Origin: Uliginosibacterium sp.
GTDB taxonomy: Bacteria > Pseudomonadota > Gammaproteobacteria > Burkholderiales > Rhodocyclaceae
Assembly (NCBI GenBank): GCA_016718265.1
Contig: JADKDZ010000003.1
Coordinates: 20,001-84,000, forward strand
Reading direction: 5' to 3'
Length of the DNA stretch: 64,000 nucleotides
In this document: in pieces, positions 1 through 10,091 of the stretch
How the letters are laid out: the number at the start of each line of letters is the position of its first letter
Position numbering within the stretch: the stretch's first letter is position 1
Position numbers and translations under genes: made by a program
Notes under the pieces: model-generated
Told to the model about the DNA's origin: nothing
Databases searched by the model: none
The model's input: only the letters and a program-made list of their open reading frames with translations

Positions 1-1923
<1,923 letters not shown>

Positions 1924-2047
1924 TATAACTCTGAACACACAGTTCAGTGACATGCGACACATACATCGTGTCACACGCAGTCACTACCAAATTTGCCTTC
2001 CAGTTTCGCTCGTGACGCCCAAAAAGCGGCACAGCACACAAGTTATA

Positions 2048-2163
2048 GTCTGACGACCATAGCGTTTCGGAACCACCCCTTCCCATCCCGAACAGGACCG
2101 TGAAACGAAACCGCGCCGATGATATTGTGGTTCTTCCATGAGAAAGTAGGTCATCGTCAGACT
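2048..2163 (+). rRNA. rrf: 5S ribosomal RNA
   Basis: A 116-nt 5S rRNA. The 5' end (gtctgacgaccatagcg) and 3' end (ggtcatcgtcagact) pair to form the terminal helix, and the conserved cccatcccgaacaggaccgtgaaacg core lies between them. It follows the 23S gene after about 125 nt, and no tRNA is visible in that spacer. Ends are placed by the terminal helix and may be off by one or two bases. Confidence 0.96.
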
Positions 2164-2176
2164 ACCCAATACCCAC

Positions 2177-2212
2177 GCCCCATCAGATCAAATCTGATGG
2201 GGCTTTGTGTTT
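2177..2212 (+). terminator. rRNA operon intrinsic terminator
   Basis: A perfect 12-bp stem (gccccatcagat, then atctgatggggc) with a 3-nt loop, followed by ctttgtgttt. It sits 13 nt after the 5S gene and ends the rRNA transcript before the convergent SNF2 helicase gene. Confidence 0.9.
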
Positions 2213-2267
2213 GGAGCCGTACAAAACCCAGCTGCTGGCGAAGGCAGTGGTTTCCGCGTGACGGCGA

Positions 2268-5200
2268 TCAGTCCGGCAAGGGCGCCAGCAAAGCCTGAAT
2301 GTCTTTTTCGTCGAACTTGGCTGTGGACTCGGTACTCTCACCAAGGATGGTGGCGGCGAGGTCGGCTTTGCGCTCTTGCAAGCCAAGAATTTTTTCCTCG
2401 ATCGAACCCGCTACGACCAGCTTGTACACAAAGACATTCTTGGTCTGCCCGATGCGGTGGGCGCGGTCGCTGGCCTGGTTTTCGGCGGCGGGATTCCACC
2501 AAGGATCGTAATGGATCACGGTGTCTGCGGCGGTGAGGTTCAGACCCACGCCGCCGGCTTTCAGGCTGATGAGGAAAACCGGTACTTCACCCCCCTGGAA
2601 GCGCTTGATTTGCTGCTCACGGTCGTCTGTATCACCCGTCAGCAAGGCGAAATTGATGTCGCGGTTCATCAGCTCTGCGCCGATCAAGGCCAGCATGCCG
2701 GTGAATTGCGAAAACACCAGAATCCTTCGCCCCTCTTCGATCAACTCGGGCAGCATCTGCATGAGTAGATCAAGCTTTGCCCCCTCTTTGACTTTGCTGG
2801 CCGCTTCGCTTTTGAGCAGGCGCGGATCGCAACATACCTGGCGGAGCTTGAGCAGAGCGTCGAGGATCAGGATCTGGCTGCGCGCGAAGCCGCGTGAGGC
2901 GATTTCGTTGCGGACGCGTTTGTCCATGCTCGCCCGCACTGTTTCGTAGAGGTCGCGTTGACGGCCTTCCAGGCTGACACTGCGTACTACGATGGTTTTG
3001 GGCGGAAGCTCTTTGGCCACATCTTCCTTGCGCCGCCGCAGGATAAAAGGCGCGATGCGCCGTGACAGCACTTCGCGGCGCAGCAAATTCCCCAGCTTTT
3101 CGATCGGGCTACGCCAGCGGGCATTGAAATCCTTGGCGTCGCCAAGAAAGCCTGGCAAAAGGAAATCAAACTGTGACCACAGCTCCCCCAGATGATTTTC
3201 GAGGGGCGTACCGGTGATACACAGCCGATGGCGGGTATCGAGTTCGCGCACGACCTTGGCAGCCTGGCTTGCTGCGTTCTTGACCGTCTGGGCCTCGTCG
3301 AGAATCACGTAGTGATAACTGTGTGCTCCGAGTTGCTCACGATCTCGCCATAACAACGGGTAGGTGGTCAGGCAGAGGTCGTGGTTCGGAATCTGGGCGA
3401 AAGCCTCGCTGCGTGCCTTGCCTTGCAGTTTGAGTACACTGAGTTCAGGCGCAAAGCGCAGGACTTCGTTGGCCCAATTGAAGATCAGCGAGGTGGGCAG
3501 CACGATCAGCACCGGCCGATCGAGACGCCCGGCCTGTTTTTCGAGCAGCAGATGCGCAAGCGTCTGAGCCGTTTTTCCAAGCCCCATGTCATCAGCCAGA
3601 ATGCCGCCGAGTTCATTCTTGCGCAGGTGCTGGAGCCAGGCCAGGCCTTCGAGCTGGTAGGCGCGCAGCGTCAGCAGCAAGCCTTCAGGTGCGGCGACGG
3701 GCGCGACTGTCTGGGCCTTGCGGATCTTCTCCAGCCAGGCAGCGAGCAGCGCTTCCCCTTCGATCGCCCACTTCTCTTGGTCGAGCGCTTCGCTGAGTCG
3801 TGGTGCATCCTGGCGCGACACGCGCAGCGGGCCGCTGGCGGGGGTGTCGAACAAATCCACCAGGGTTGTGGCCAGCGGCTTGATGCGCCCGGCAGGAACC
3901 CGGATGCGCTTGCCGCCTTCGGCCAGCAGGTCGACGTGCTCGTCATCGCTGATCGATTGAAGCTGGCGCCGATCCAGCCAGCGCGCATCGCGGCGAAACA
4001 ACGCATACAGCAGGGGCGCGAGATCGATGCGCTCGCCTTCCACCTCGATCCCCAGGCTAAGTTCAAACCAGCCGTTCTGATTCTCTTCGAGATCGGCAAA
4101 CCAGGCGTCGGCTTGCAGGGCGAAATGACGAAAGCGGGTGCTGGGCTCGAATTTCCAACCCGCAGCCTGGAGCTGTGGCGCTGTCTCCGTAGTGAAGTTC
4201 TGCCACGCAAGCAGGCTCTTCAGCCCAAACATGTCTTCGGGCAAGGGCGACCAAGTATAGATGTGGCGGCTATGTACTGCCTGGAAACCCGCGCTGCGCA
4301 AGGCCTGCAAGGCGCGCCCTTCGGCTTCGGGTTGGCGACGCACACGCACTGCACTACCGTCCGCCAGGGTGACAATGCTGGCTTCATCACTGGTGGCGAA
4401 GTCGATTGTGCCATAGCGAAAGCGAGGAATGGCATAGTCATAGCTGGCATGCGGTGCGGCCTGATAGCCGCGGTGGCTGCGCAGGCTCAGGTCGTCCAGC
4501 GTATCCAGCATCAACACGGGCTGCAGCTCGGCTTCAATCCACGGCAGCGTACCGGCGCCTTCGGCATCCGGTGGTGGCACGTCCGGCGCTACTTCGGCGA
4601 GCGCAGCCGCGACCAGCGGAATCTCTTTCGGGCTCAGCGCGGGCAATTCCAGCAAGGCCAGGCAGGCGGGTGCATCCGGCAGATCGAGAATGCCGACTTC
4701 GCCCGTGTTGCTGTCGATGTAATGGAAGGGTTCGGTGCTCAGCGTGAAGCTGGCTTCCGGTGTCGCTGCAATACGGGCGCGCAGACCATCGCGGTCTGGC
4801 AGCCAGTGCAGTTGACCGGCGCGCGCGGCACCGGCTCGCAGGGCCTGCAAGGGTGCGTCATCGTCGTCGTCACTCAGCAGCATGGCTTTCGCGCTGGCGA
4901 GAATGGCCTGCACCAGACGGAAGCCGCCGTCGCCTTCCAATGGAATGCCGCCCCAATATCCACCTTCCTTGCGCGCTTCGTTGCGGATGCTGCGCAGCAA
5001 GGGCAGATCTTCTTCCGCCACAAAGCTTGGCGGCTTCATCAAGGCTTGATCGATGTTGTACCAGCGCTCGGCGTCTGCAGTCGGTTCGCCATCACGGTCA
5101 AGACGGATCTTGTAGAGATGCAGGCGCGAGCGCGATTGCCAGCTATGCGGATCGAAGGCATAGAAAATCGCATGCGTCGGCCGGTTTTTAGGCTTGGCTG

Positions 5201-5585
5201 GTTTGGCGGAAGCAGGCTGCAGGCGGGCATTGAGTTTGCGTACCCAGTTCAGTACCGCCTCACGCGGCTTATCGTTCAGTGCGCCTGGGCGCCTTGCTGC
5301 GAGCAGCAGCGCGACGACATGCTTGCAACGGCTGCCGACCGGACAGGAGCAACGGCTGGTGATCTCCAGCGTACGCGCACCGTCATACTCGCGCATGACG
5401 AGCTTGGCGCGGCTGCGATAGGGCTCGCGCTCGCGGCCCTGCACCCAGGCTTCCAATTGGTTGCCGACAGCCTCGATCTGGCGTACCCGGCCGACATACG
5501 CCCGCCCCTTGCTCAGGGTGGCATTGGCGAAGAGCTCGCTCAGGGTTGCGTCGTCGAGCGCTTCAAGCAGGCGGTTGAGCTGCAT
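2268..5585 (-). CDS. SNF2-family DEAD/DEAH-box helicase with SWIM zinc finger
   Basis: A 1105-residue Swi2/Snf2-type ATPase, expected to translocate on double-stranded DNA or remodel protein-DNA complexes in the cytoplasm. A SWIM zinc-finger pattern (CSCPVGSRCKH) lies near residue 80, followed by a long linker of unknown fold. The Walker A box (DDMGLGKT) is near 660, the Walker B box (ILDEAQ) near 760, motif III-type TGTPLEN follows, and the C-terminal helicase lobe carries LVFSQF and motif VI (DRAHRIGQ) near 1040. This matches the bacterial SWIM-SNF2 family in order and length. The start ATG lies just upstream of the conserved leader. The thiD stop is 9 nt upstream on the same strand, so the two may be co-transcribed. 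The exact substrate is unknown. Confidence 0.92.
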   Translation of the reverse strand: MQLNRLLEALDDATLSELFANATLSKGRAYVGRVRQIEAVGNQLEAWVQGREREPYRSRAKLVMREYDGARTLEITSRCSCPVGSRCKHVVALLLAARRPGALNDKPREAVLNWVRKLNARLQPASAKPAKPKNRPTHAIFYAFDPHSWQSRSRLHLYKIRLDRDGEPTADAERWYNIDQALMKPPSFVAEEDLPLLRSIRNEARKEGGYWGGIPLEGDGGFRLVQAILASAKAMLLSDDDDDAPLQALRAGAARAGQLHWLPDRDGLRARIAATPEASFTLSTEPFHYIDSNTGEVGILDLPDAPACLALLELPALSPKEIPLVAAALAEVAPDVPPPDAEGAGTLPWIEAELQPVLMLDTLDDLSLRSHRGYQAAPHASYDYAIPRFRYGTIDFATSDEASIVTLADGSAVRVRRQPEAEGRALQALRSAGFQAVHSRHIYTWSPLPEDMFGLKSLLAWQNFTTETAPQLQAAGWKFEPSTRFRHFALQADAWFADLEENQNGWFELSLGIEVEGERIDLAPLLYALFRRDARWLDRRQLQSISDDEHVDLLAEGGKRIRVPAGRIKPLATTLVDLFDTPASGPLRVSRQDAPRLSEALDQEKWAIEGEALLAAWLEKIRKAQTVAPVAAPEGLLLTLRAYQLEGLAWLQHLRKNELGGILADDMGLGKTAQTLAHLLLEKQAGRLDRPVLIVLPTSLIFNWANEVLRFAPELSVLKLQGKARSEAFAQIPNHDLCLTTYPLLWRDREQLGAHSYHYVILDEAQTVKNAASQAAKVVRELDTRHRLCITGTPLENHLGELWSQFDFLLPGFLGDAKDFNARWRSPIEKLGNLLRREVLSRRIAPFILRRRKEDVAKELPPKTIVVRSVSLEGRQRDLYETVRASMDKRVRNEIASRGFARSQILILDALLKLRQVCCDPRLLKSEAASKVKEGAKLDLLMQMLPELIEEGRRILVFSQFTGMLALIGAELMNRDINFALLTGDTDDREQQIKRFQGGEVPVFLISLKAGGVGLNLTAADTVIHYDPWWNPAAENQASDRAHRIGQTKNVFVYKLVVAGSIEEKILGLQERKADLAATILGESTESTAKFDEKDIQALLAPLPD

Positions 5586-5594
5586 CGGGCCGCA

Positions 5595-6428
5595 TCAGTA
5601 CCAGGCGTGGAAATGGTGCACCGGGCCGTGACCCTTGCCGACATCCAGGCGCCCGGACTCGGCAATAGCACGCAGCAGGTAGTCGCGCGCACGGCGCACA
5701 CTGGTCTCCACCGGCTTGAACTCCCCCGCACAACGTGGCAGCAGCGCCGCAATCGCCGACGACAGCGTGCAGCCTGTGCCATGCGTATTCTTGGTATCGA
5801 TGCGCGGCGCGCGCATCTCGATCATCTGGTCGCCATCAAAGAGCAGATCGACGAGTTCGTCGCCGGGCAGATGGCCGCCCTTGAGCAGCACCCAGCGCTC
5901 GCTCACGGTGGGCAGCAACTCGCGCAGGCGCTCTGCGCAGCGGTACATCTCGCGGACGGTCTCCGGGGCACGCGTCTCGGTCAGCACGCCCGCTTCGGGC
6001 AGATTGGGCGTCAGCATGAAGCTCAGTGGCAGCAAGGCTTCGCGCAACATCGCGACGGCATTCTTCGCCAGCAGGTGATCGCCGCTTTTCGCCACCATCA
6101 CCGGGTCGAGCACCACATACGGCGCCGCAAAATGCACCAGCCGGTCGGCCACCGTACTCACGATCTCGGCCGTGCCCAGCATGCCGAGCTTCGCCGCATC
6201 GATGCGCACATCGGCAAACAGCGTATCGATCTGCAGGCGCAGGAAGTCCGTCGGTGGCGTATGCACGCCGGTCACCGCCTGGGTGTTCTGCGCCGTCAGC
6301 GCCGCCACCACCCCGCAGCCGTAGGCACCCAAGGCCGAGAAGGCCTTCAGGTCCGCATAGATCCCGGCCCCGCCTGAGGGGTCGATACCGGCAATCGAAA
6401 CAACATTGGGGATGCTTGAAGCGCTCAT
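5595..6428 (-). CDS. thiD: Hydroxymethylpyrimidine/phosphomethylpyrimidine kinase
   Basis: This 277-residue ribokinase-fold enzyme phosphorylates 4-amino-5-hydroxymethyl-2-methylpyrimidine and then its monophosphate, supplying the pyrimidine half of thiamine. The N-terminal substrate loop GIDPSGGAG is present, and the C-terminal anion-hole/ATP signature with THGTGC lies near residue 213. The start is set at the ATG that gives MSASSIPNV, because residues before it are not family-like. No TPP riboswitch is visible in the 136 nt between it and speD. It probably shares a transcript with the downstream helicase gene. Confidence 0.94.
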   Translation of the reverse strand: MSASSIPNVVSIAGIDPSGGAGIYADLKAFSALGAYGCGVVAALTAQNTQAVTGVHTPPTDFLRLQIDTLFADVRIDAAKLGMLGTAEIVSTVADRLVHFAAPYVVLDPVMVAKSGDHLLAKNAVAMLREALLPLSFMLTPNLPEAGVLTETRAPETVREMYRCAERLRELLPTVSERWVLLKGGHLPGDELVDLLFDGDQMIEMRAPRIDTKNTHGTGCTLSSAIAALLPRCAGEFKPVETSVRRARDYLLRAIAESGRLDVGKGHGPVHHFHAWY

Positions 6429-6525
6429 ACCGCGAATCCGGGCACAAAGGGAGCCATTTTCCCATACTCGGCGGCGGCCCAGCACATTGCTTGAGGGGCT
6501 TGAAACGATGCAAAGAGATGCCCGG

Positions 6526-6548
6526 AGAGCCGCATGCAGCTTGGCTCT
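6526..6548. repeat. Small hairpin repeat (agagcc-loop-ggctct), copy 1
   Basis: Inverted repeat agagcc/ggctct around an 11-nt loop ending in ctt. It lies between speD and thiD, in the position of a speD terminator, but has no T-run on either strand. A near-identical unit occurs at 30794-30816 and diverged ones at 15501-15519 and 21110-21130, so it behaves like a short dispersed repeat. Confidence 0.5.
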
Positions 6549-6564
6549 TCAAGGGGCTCCGTGG

Positions 6565-6936
6565 CTAGCAGCCGCGATCAATCCGCTGGCTGGCGTAGCG
6601 TTGCGGCGCGAAGGCGTTGAGGAGTTGCTGGAGCAGGTGTTCGGCCTTGGCGGAGTTGTTTTCGCTGAAGTTGCAGACGAAGACGTCGAGCGTGACGCCA
6701 CCGCGGTCGGGCCAGGTGTGGACGGCGAGGTGGGATTCGGCAAGCAGGAGCATGCCGGTGACGCCACCCGGGCGCTGGTTGTGCGGGGGGAAGCTGTGGA
6801 ACTTCTCGCCGACCAGGGTCAGCCCGGCGGCATGGGTGAATTGCCGGCAGCAGGCGGCCAGCACCTCGGCGTCTTCGAGCAGCGCGGCGGCGCAGGCGCA
6901 GTCGTACAGGTCGGCGGTGAGGTGCAGGCCTTGCAT
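6565..6936 (-). CDS. speD: S-adenosylmethionine decarboxylase proenzyme
   Basis: This 123-residue prokaryotic (class 1) AdoMet decarboxylase makes decarboxylated SAM, the aminopropyl donor for spermidine synthesis. The self-cleavage site LAESHLAVHTWPD is intact: E67-S68-H69 cut themselves to produce the pyruvoyl prosthetic group at Ser68. The conserved catalytic Cys-containing segment FVCNFS follows. Length is normal for the short class. Its start is 6 nt downstream of the rlhA stop, so the two form a tight operon. No speE is present in the window. Confidence 0.95.
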   Translation of the reverse strand: MQGLHLTADLYDCACAAALLEDAEVLAACCRQFTHAAGLTLVGEKFHSFPPHNQRPGGVTGMLLLAESHLAVHTWPDRGGVTLDVFVCNFSENNSAKAEHLLQQLLNAFAPQRYASQRIDRGC

Positions 6937-6942
6937 GCTTGT

Positions 6943-8892
6943 TCAAGCCGGGCGTTTGGGGTGGAAGGTGAGTGGCACGCTGCCGGGCGGTGGAGCCTGG
7001 AATATGTTCTTGCGGATCTTGCCGACGACATGCATTTCGCAGGCCTTGCAGTCGAAGCGCAGCGTGAGGCGTTCCTTGCCATTGACTAGGGTCATCGGCT
7101 CGGCGCGGACCTGCCCTTGCACACCTTGCACGCCCTTGGCCTGCTTGGGACACAGGTTGAAGGAGAAGCGCAGGCAGTGCTTGGTGATCATCAGGCTGGC
7201 GTCATCCGGTACTTCGTGCGCCTCGTAGGCAGCGGCGATGAGTTCCACGCCGTGGCGGGCGTAGAAGGCGCGGGCCTGGGCGTTGTAGACATTGGCTAGG
7301 TAGCTGAGCGAGGTTTCCGGGTAGCGGGCCGCGGGCGTGGTCGCCGGGCGGCGGGTGGCGCGTGGCAGGGCGGCGCGGCGTGCGGCAATCAGGCGCTCGA
7401 CGGCGTCACGTCGTAGCGCATTGAGTGCGGAGGCGGGCAGAAAACGCGGGGCGGGCCAATCCAGCCTGATCGAGCGGGCCACAAACGGCGTATTGCCGAG
7501 CTTGCCCAGATGCTCGCGCAGCGCGGCTTCGGCGCGCTCGGCCTGCTCGGCGGGGGTGATGGCAGCGTCGAGCGTGGCACGGGCCTGGATGCCGCTTTCG
7601 TCCTGCAATGCGAGACTGAAGCCGGTGGGCGTTTCGCTGAAGACCAGGTCGACGGCGATGCGGCGCTCGGCGGATTTCTTGGTTAGCGCCTGTTCCCAGG
7701 CGTGGTCGCGGTTGCGATGCAGGCTGACGCCCGCCACCAGGCCGGGCAGATCAGCGATGCGCTGGTTCGGCGTGACGCGCCAGACCGGGCCGAGGGCGCG
7801 CACGGTGTCCGCCTGCATGCCGCGCAGTTCGCGCTTGTGCAGGTAGGTGAGTCCGTCGCCGTTGGCGAGCGGGGCGCTGGCCTCCATCTCGAACCAGTCC
7901 GGCCCGACGCGGGTCACGGTGCCGATCGCTTCGCCCATGTGGGTCGGCGCATCGAAGGCGCCGATGTCTTCCTTGCGGCCGTTCACGAAGTAATCGGTGG
8001 CGCTGCGGTTGAAGGTCTTGTCCGGATCGGGGCGGAAACCGAATTCGCATTTTCCGCTGGAGGCGGGCGCCAGCTCGGGGCGCTCCATCAGCACAGCGTC
8101 GAGCAGCTGGCGGTAGTGGGCGGTGATGTTCTTCACGTAGCCCATGTCCTTGTAGCGGCCCTCGATCTTGAAGGAGCGGATGCCCGCGTCTACCAGTGCC
8201 CCCAGATTGGCGCTCTGGTTGTTGTCCTTCACCGAGAGCAGGTGTTTTTCGAAGGCGACAACGCGCCCTTCCTTGTCCTGCAAGGTATAGGGCAGGCGGC
8301 AGGCTTGCGAGCAGTCGCCCCGGTTGGCACTGCGCCCGGTGTGGGCATGGCTGATGTAGCACTGGCCGGAGAAGGCTACGCAGAGCGCCCCGTGGATGAA
8401 GAACTCCAGCGCCACGTCCGGATCGACCGCAGCGCGGACGGCGGCGATCTCTGCCAGGCTCAGCTCACGCGCCAGCACCAGTTGCGAGAAACCGACTTCG
8501 CCGAGAAAGCGCGCTTTCTCCGGCGTGCGGATGTCGCATTGGGTGGAAGCGTGCAGCGCGATCGGCGGCAGGTCGAGTTCCAGCAGGCCCATGTCCTGCA
8601 CGATCAGCGCGTCGACACCGGCGTCGTAGTACTCGTGGATCAGCCGGCGGGCGGCTTCCAGCTCGGCGTCGTGCAGGATGGTGTTCAGTGTGGCGAAGAT
8701 CCGCACGCCATACGGCCGGGCGAATTCCACCAGGCGGGCAATGTCGGCCACGCTGTTCTCGGCGTTGAGGCGGGCGCCAAAGCCGGGGCCGCCGATGTAG
8801 ACGGCGTCGGCACCGTGGCGCACGGCTTCGATGCCGATCTCGGCCGTCTTCGCGGGCGCCAGGAGTTCAATGTGATGTCGGGGCAGGCTCAT
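6943..8892 (-). CDS. rlhA: Peptidase U32-family protein, probable 23S rRNA C2501 hydroxylase RlhA
   Basis: This 649-residue U32-family protein resembles E. coli RlhA (YdcP) in length and architecture, rather than the shorter TrhP/YegQ. The N-terminal TIM-barrel part begins ELLAPAK and contains the U32 signature region around residues 165-200 (FIHGALCVAFSGQC and RGDCSQACR), whose cysteines would bind an Fe-S cluster. The C-terminal DUF3656-like part ends with further cysteine pairs (FDCKACEM). RlhA makes 5-hydroxycytidine at position 2501 of 23S rRNA using prephenate; that role is known for the E. coli protein and inferred here. It is the promoter-proximal gene before speD. Confidence 0.85.
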   Translation of the reverse strand: MSLPRHHIELLAPAKTAEIGIEAVRHGADAVYIGGPGFGARLNAENSVADIARLVEFARPYGVRIFATLNTILHDAELEAARRLIHEYYDAGVDALIVQDMGLLELDLPPIALHASTQCDIRTPEKARFLGEVGFSQLVLARELSLAEIAAVRAAVDPDVALEFFIHGALCVAFSGQCYISHAHTGRSANRGDCSQACRLPYTLQDKEGRVVAFEKHLLSVKDNNQSANLGALVDAGIRSFKIEGRYKDMGYVKNITAHYRQLLDAVLMERPELAPASSGKCEFGFRPDPDKTFNRSATDYFVNGRKEDIGAFDAPTHMGEAIGTVTRVGPDWFEMEASAPLANGDGLTYLHKRELRGMQADTVRALGPVWRVTPNQRIADLPGLVAGVSLHRNRDHAWEQALTKKSAERRIAVDLVFSETPTGFSLALQDESGIQARATLDAAITPAEQAERAEAALREHLGKLGNTPFVARSIRLDWPAPRFLPASALNALRRDAVERLIAARRAALPRATRRPATTPAARYPETSLSYLANVYNAQARAFYARHGVELIAAAYEAHEVPDDASLMITKHCLRFSFNLCPKQAKGVQGVQGQVRAEPMTLVNGKERLTLRFDCKACEMHVVGKIRKNIFQAPPPGSVPLTFHPKRPA

Positions 8893-9107
8893 CGTGGTGT
8901 GCGCGGCAAGCGCATCTTGTATCGGGAGCTGCGGAGTGTACTGCGACTGGCGGCCGTCGTCGTGGGGATCAGGGTTTTACAGGCGACACCGCCGGTCTGA
9001 AAGGTGACGAAAGCTGGCTATTCGGGCTATTGCTGGCGACATACAGCAATGGCATCGTCGGCCTGCGTTGCCTGCGTCATCTACCGAATCGCGAAGGAGG
9101 TTTGCCC

Positions 9108-10088
9108 ATGAAGTTGCGTCTTGTCGCTGTTTCACTCTGCGCCCTGTTTGGCACCCCGCTGGCTCAGTCGGCCGAGCCGCTGGCCATTCGCGTGGCCACG
9201 CCGTTTGCCAAGGGCCACATCCTGGCGGACACCGCCTTGCGCTTCAAGGAAGAGCTGGAGCGGCGCGCGCCGCACATCAAGGTCAGCGTCGAGGCCAGCG
9301 TGCTCAACGAGCAGACCATCAACCCGGCGATGCAGGGCTGCAAGGCCTCCGAGCGCGTCGCCGAGATCATGCTCACCGGCGGCCAGCCGCTGCAGGACTA
9401 TGCGCCGCGCTATTTCTTCTTCAACGGCCCCTACGTGATCCGCGACTGGGCGCACCTGATGGATGTGTGGCACGGCGAGTTGGGGGAGGCCATGGTGGGC
9501 GAGCTGGAAGCCAACGGCAAGATTGTCTCGCTGGAGCCGGTGTATCGCGGCTATCGCCAGTTCACCAGCAACACGCCGATCACCACGCCGGCAGACTTCA
9601 AGGGGCTGAAGCTGCGCCTGCCGCCGATCAAGGACTGGATTGCCGTGTGGGATTCGCTGGGCACGCAGACCGTGCAGGTGCCGCTGCCCGGTATCTACAA
9701 CGCGCTCAAGACTGGCGCGGCAGAGGCCTCGGAAGGTGACCTGACCCAGATCCAGTCACTCAAGCTGTATGAAGTGCAATCGCAACTGGTGCTGACCAAC
9801 CACCTCGTGGGTTTCGGCGTCACGGCGGCGAATGCCTGCTTCTATCGCAACGAGCTTTCTGCGGCGGACCGCAGCAAGGTGCGCAGCGCGATGCGCAAGG
9901 CAGCGCGCTGGGGCACCCAGAAAATCCAGGCAAACGAGGCTGCGATCATTGCCCAGTTGCAGGCCGCCGGCATGAAAGTGGTGCAGCCGGACGCTGAGGC
10001 CATCCGCAAGGCCGCCGAGCCCAGCATCGCCCAGCTCTTCGCCAAGAACTGGACGGCGACGAGCTGGCAGGACGTGCTGGACGAGTAA
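9108..10088 (+). CDS. TRAP-type dicarboxylate transporter substrate-binding protein (DctP family), orphan
   Basis: A 326-residue periplasmic solute-binding protein with an N-terminal signal peptide (about residues 1-21, ending AQSA). The DctP-family core includes the region TTPADFKGLKLRLPP, in which the conserved Arg of LRLP forms the salt bridge to the substrate carboxylate. The start is fixed by a strong ribosome binding site (gaaggagg) 7 nt before the ATG. No DctQ or DctM membrane subunits are present nearby. The gene is convergent with a chemoreceptor gene and separated from it by only 3 nt. The ligand is probably an organic acid but cannot be named. It might feed a TRAP permease encoded elsewhere or serve in sensing. 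Confidence 0.85.
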   Translation: MKLRLVAVSLCALFGTPLAQSAEPLAIRVATPFAKGHILADTALRFKEELERRAPHIKVSVEASVLNEQTINPAMQGCKASERVAEIMLTGGQPLQDYAPRYFFFNGPYVIRDWAHLMDVWHGELGEAMVGELEANGKIVSLEPVYRGYRQFTSNTPITTPADFKGLKLRLPPIKDWIAVWDSLGTQTVQVPLPGIYNALKTGAAEASEGDLTQIQSLKLYEVQSQLVLTNHLVGFGVTAANACFYRNELSAADRSKVRSAMRKAARWGTQKIQANEAAIIAQLQAAGMKVVQPDAEAIRKAAEPSIAQLFAKNWTATSWQDVLDE

Positions 10089-10091
10089 GCG

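Noticed and set aside
3381..6377. 998-codon open frame on the plus strand
   Set aside because: It lies antisense to the SNF2 helicase and thiD genes, has no recognisable domain, and its codon pattern is the mirror of those genes in GC-rich DNA.
6429..6564. TPP riboswitch upstream of thiD
   Set aside because: The 136 nt before thiD lack the conserved thi-box sequence; only a short hairpin repeat is present.
7702..9000. 432-codon open frame on the plus strand
   Set aside because: Antisense to rlhA; composition is that of a shadow frame.
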